A stretch of 64,000 nucleotides of DNA. Origin: Neocallimastix lanati (nom. inval.). Lineage: Eukaryota; Neocallimastigomycota; Neocallimastigomycetes; Neocallimastigales; Neocallimastigaceae. Positions 60,440-64,000 of the stretch are shown here, piece by piece (the stretch's first letter is position 1; the number at the start of each line of letters is the position of its first letter). Both the position numbers and the translations under genes were made by a program. A model generated the notes under the pieces. That model did no database searches and had not been told where the DNA came from. It saw nothing but the letters and a program-made list of their open reading frames with translations. The DNA lies in assembly GCA_016946835.1 (NCBI GenBank), contig JACVTC010000146.1:110001-174000 (forward strand), in the 5' to 3' direction.

Positions 60440-60730
60440 AAAAATATGATATTAGTGATATGATAAACTCAACCATTGTGATAAAGTATGACAAGTTCGA
60501 ATTATTTCTTGTTTGGGGGAAGTGTTAGTTATGTAGTTTTTAGTTATAAAATTTTGAGTTGGAAGCATTTCAAAAGTTGCATTTCGAAATTAAGAAAGTA
60601 TTACAAATTAAAAATCCAATTTATGAATTATTTGGAAAAAACAGAAACTATAGACGTATACACGGATAATGAAGCAAGCAAAAGTAGCATTGAAGCAGAT
60701 CATTTAAACGATAATAATATATATATATAA
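60440..60730 (+). mobile_element. Copia RNase H scrap at the C/D junction
   Basis: The open stretch 60488-60730 contains LFGGSV and LSWKHFKSCISK, resembling the GGxxISWxSxKQ part of copia RNase H, and TIDVYTDNEASKSSIE, matching the DNxxxxxL part, followed by a HIxIRYH-like position that is lost. It belongs to a different copia lineage from elements 1-3. It lies exactly between duplicons C and D. Confidence 0.55.
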
Positions 60731-61505
60731 ATATTGTTATAATATACCTATACGTATTATAGCATACATATATGTAAATATTGTTTTATCCATCTAATCA
60801 TAAGATTTTTTTAAATAAAATAATTTTTGTAAATTCATTTAAACTATAAGAAGAATAAAAAGACTATAAAACATATTTTTATTATAAATTATAATTCAAT
60901 CTAAAAAATAAAAAAAAAATCGTTGAGAATAAATTTCATTTTTCATTTTAATATCTTTTACATTGAAGTAATAATATTTAAAAAGATAAAAAAAAAATAA
61001 ATGTATATAAATTGTTCATTAAATAACACAATCATAATCTTAAAAATATATATACATATAATTAATAAAATAATAAAAATGTAAAATTATTTATACCATT
61101 TTTATAAAATTTATATTTATTTATTTATTTATTTATTATTTTTACTTTATTTTATTTTATTTATTTTTTTTATTATTAATTTTTATAATTCTTTATAATT
61201 TTTTCTTTTATTCTTTCAATAATAAATTAAAAATGATTTAGATAAATAAAATTTATATTTAAATTTAAAATTTAATATAAATTTTAATATATCCTATATA
61301 TTGTATAATCAATAAATAATTATATTTTGTTTTTTGTTTTTTTATATGAATATCTAAAATCTAATAGTTTCTATTAATCTATTTGTTTTTTTAATTCTAT
61401 TTATACTTATCCTTTCTATTTTATATATATATATATATAGTATTATTGATTTTATAATTTAATATTAATCTATTTGTTTTATTAATTCTATTTTTACTTT
61501 TCCTT

Positions 61506-61550
<45 letters not shown>

Positions 61551-64000
61551 ATTATTGATTTTATTATTTAAATAATTTTATTCATTTAATTTATAACTTT
61601 TTATTATTATTATTTTTTGTTATTTTTTGTTATTTTTTTTCTTTAATTTTTTTTAGTTTATTTTCAATTAAAAAAAAAATATTTAGGATTAAAGTTTCCC
61701 TAATATATATATATTTATTTATATATATATATATTTAATCAGTTATCTTCTGATGAGGATTCATCGTCATCGAAATTATCAAAACTATCATCATCTAATA
61801 TAATTTCTAAAGCTTCAGTAGATTCATCTGGAAGTTCAGTATACTCTTCTACTTCATCTTCTTCATTTTGAGAAGGTAATGGGAAAGTACCAGGAACATA
61901 GGTTTTATCCATCCATGAAATTCTACCATTAATCCAGTCAACTAAACTTTGAACACTATACATTACCCATTCAGAGGTTTTAAGGTAATCTGATTCCATG
62001 GTAAGAGAATAATTGTATTCTTCAGATACATCATTTTTAATAGAATTAGAAACGGCTTGCCATCTCTCACAAACTAATTCATAGAACCATGGTTCAGTGG
62101 TAAGAATGACAAACCATGGATTAGTTCTATCTCCATATTTTTCAGTGAATGATGTATCTTGGAAAGTGCCGGCCCAGTATTCTTCATTACTGTCATTGTA
62201 AGTCCAATCGAAATCCCATGGAGCCGTCATTTGGAACTTTGGAATCTTACTATTTTTGGAAAAATCAATGGCAAAGAAGAAACTACCCTCACCAACATCA
62301 TAATCATGAACAATTTCATAGAGAATGTACATATCAACGAAGGAATCAATATCAACTACGGCCTTAATGGTTTCTTCAGCACTAGTGAATGTTGCATTAA
62401 CAAGGTTGTAATTTTCATCAAAAGTTTTGAAATCATTCTTTTTTGTGGCGTAATAAATAATTTTGAAAAGGTTTTCAGTGTAATTACCAATGAAGTCGAC
62501 TTGTTCTTGACTATAGATATCATTCTTAAAGGTGTATTGAGCTTCAATAAATTTTCTGCTAACTCCGTTAATATCAGTGACGGTAGCATCTTCGTAAGTA
62601 ATATTGAAATAGTGGGGTTCTCTCTCATAGCAATTATCAATTTCAATAAAGTAACCGATATCAGTACCATTATAATTCTTTTCTACAGGACTAACATTAA
62701 CTCTCTTTTCATCAACTTCATATTGTTCGGTGAGAACGTAAATTCCTTGGAATACATCATTAACGTAAAGATTGACAAGTTGAGAATCTGTACAGAAGGC
62801 CTCATCTCTTAAAAGAGTTCTACCCATTTTTAAAGCAATATCAATACGAATTATATCCCAGTTAGATTTAATTAAAACCCAATTATTAAATTTTTCACCT
62901 TCATGAAGTCCAAGGAAACTTGTTTTCTCATCAAATTTGATTTTATATGGAACTGGATTGGCGAGGATCTTTTCAATATCACCATAATAGGCACTAGAAT
63001 TACCTCTAATTCTAATTTTAGCAGAATTTTCTTTCATTTCAAGGTCAGGACTAACATTGAAGGCATCCACGACACATTCAGTATAGGTTTCTCTTGAAAG
63101 AATATGTTCTGTATTATTTCTAGTAGAAATATTGATAACTGGAAGAAGGGAATCCTTTATAATTTCATCTTTAAATTGTTGCTTTTGAGCAGCATCAATA
63201 TTAAGGGATTCATAAGTGTTGAGAGCAACAACCTTAACAGAAGAAGCAATAATAAAAGAAATTGCAATAAATAATAAAGATAACATTTTATTATTTTTAT
63301 TATTTTTATATAAATTATTATTATATTTTTTTTTTTAATATTTATTTATATATTTTAATTTTTTTTTTAGTATTTATTTTTTTACTTTATATGATTTATT
63401 TTATATTTAATTTTTTTTCTTTATCTTAATTATTATTTAATTATTACTTTTTAATCTTTAAAAAGTAGTAATAATAAATTGATGAAATATAAAAAAAAAT
63501 GTACTTTTTTGTTAATTTTATATAAAAAATAAAAATAAAAATAAAATTTAAAATTAAAATATTATAAATTTATTTAAATAATAAAATAATTACACCAATT
63601 AAATTTAAATATATATATTTAAAAGGAAAAACCTTTACTATTCTTCCTTTTGTACGTAACAAATAATTTTAGCTATACATATTAACAAATATTATTAAAT
63701 GTATTATATATTATTAATTATTATTAAATATTATTAAATATTTTGATATATTGATATATATTATTATATATTTGTTAAATATTATTAAAAATATTTTAAA
63801 TATTATTATGTAATAATTTTGAAATATAATTGTTTATTATTTATATTTATGGTGGTTACAACTATTTCCATGTTTTATTTTATTAATCATGATGGTAAAA
63901 AAATTTATTATGATTTAAAGTTTAAAGTTTAAATTTATTATTATTTAATTTTATTGTTTTTTTATTTATTTTTTTTTTTTATTTTCCTTTTTTTTTAAAT
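60730..64000 (-). repeat. CotH duplicon D (runs off the window)
   Basis: Matches the other duplicons from AATATTGTTATAATATACCT (60730) onwards. It lacks about 500 bp of downstream flank near 60900 and continues past the window end on the 5' side of the gene. Confidence 0.8.
61739..63286 (-). CDS. Secreted CotH-kinase-like protein, copy D
   Basis: 515 residues, nearly identical to copy B over the CotH domain (PWDFDWTYNDSNEEYW; SEWVMYSVQSLVDW). The signal peptide is slightly different (MLSLLFIAISFIIASSVKVV) and the acidic tail has an extra DNFDDDE segment. All CotH landmarks are present, so it should be as functional as A and B. The (ATT)n leader is interrupted here (ATTATTTTTATTATTTTTAT on the plus strand). 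Probably exported; substrate and role unknown. Confidence 0.92.
   Translation of the reverse strand: MLSLLFIAISFIIASSVKVVALNTYESLNIDAAQKQQFKDEIIKDSLLPVINISTRNNTEHILSRETYTECVVDAFNVSPDLEMKENSAKIRIRGNSSAYYGDIEKILANPVPYKIKFDEKTSFLGLHEGEKFNNWVLIKSNWDIIRIDIALKMGRTLLRDEAFCTDSQLVNLYVNDVFQGIYVLTEQYEVDEKRVNVSPVEKNYNGTDIGYFIEIDNCYEREPHYFNITYEDATVTDINGVSRKFIEAQYTFKNDIYSQEQVDFIGNYTENLFKIIYYATKKNDFKTFDENYNLVNATFTSAEETIKAVVDIDSFVDMYILYEIVHDYDVGEGSFFFAIDFSKNSKIPKFQMTAPWDFDWTYNDSNEEYWAGTFQDTSFTEKYGDRTNPWFVILTTEPWFYELVCERWQAVSNSIKNDVSEEYNYSLTMESDYLKTSEWVMYSVQSLVDWINGRISWMDKTYVPGTFPLPSQNEEDEVEEYTELPDESTEALEIILDDDSFDNFDDDESSSEDN

Overview
The window is extremely AT-rich eukaryotic DNA, full of poly-A/poly-T runs and (ATT)n or (AAT)n tracts. 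It has few genes, asparagine-rich proteins, long ankyrin-repeat proteins, secreted CotH-kinase-like proteins and many decayed retroelements. The combination best fits a nuclear contig of an anaerobic gut fungus (Neocallimastigomycota). This is inference from composition and gene families; the only rRNA present is a decayed 18S scrap, too short and mutated to place the organism.

Layout. About 0.1-0.6 kb: an unassigned coding remnant. 1.7-7.2 kb: a decayed Ty1/copia element (minus). 8.8-9.3 kb: a small secreted cysteine-containing protein. 11.5-15.5 kb: a second decayed copia element (plus) with a huge poly-Asn linker. 15.7-21.1 kb: ankyrin duplicon 1, with an intact 1103-codon gene. 21.8-22.5 kb: a cysteine-repeat membrane protein. 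23.0-25.5 kb: a fragment of 18S rRNA joined to a decayed LINE. 26.0-27.2 kb: a third copia remnant. 27.6-29.2 kb: a probable decayed MULE-type DNA transposon with inverted ends. 29.35-29.8 kb: a 5' scrap of the same copia family as the 11.5 kb element. 30.5-36.2 kb: ankyrin duplicon 2, whose gene carries a one-base frameshift. 36.5-37.9 kb: a decayed membrane-protein gene and a probable LTR. 38.6-39.3 kb: a Lys/Asn-rich hypothetical gene. 39.5 kb to the end: four tandem, same-strand CotH duplicons (A, B, C, D). A, B and D are intact; C is a pseudogene. A nearly complete copia element lies between A and B, and a copia RNase H scrap lies between C and D.

How it fits together. The window looks like an accessory, duplication-prone region. 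The two expanding families (ankyrin repeats, probably intracellular; CotH-like proteins, secreted) sit in large direct repeats with retroelement remains at several of the junctions. No operon-like or defence-system organisation is visible. The most distinctive items are the CotH array with one copy dying by a clear series of lesions, the duplicated giant ankyrin gene whose C-terminus changes frame in a poly-A run, the 18S-LINE chimera, and the probable TIR-flanked transposase remnant.
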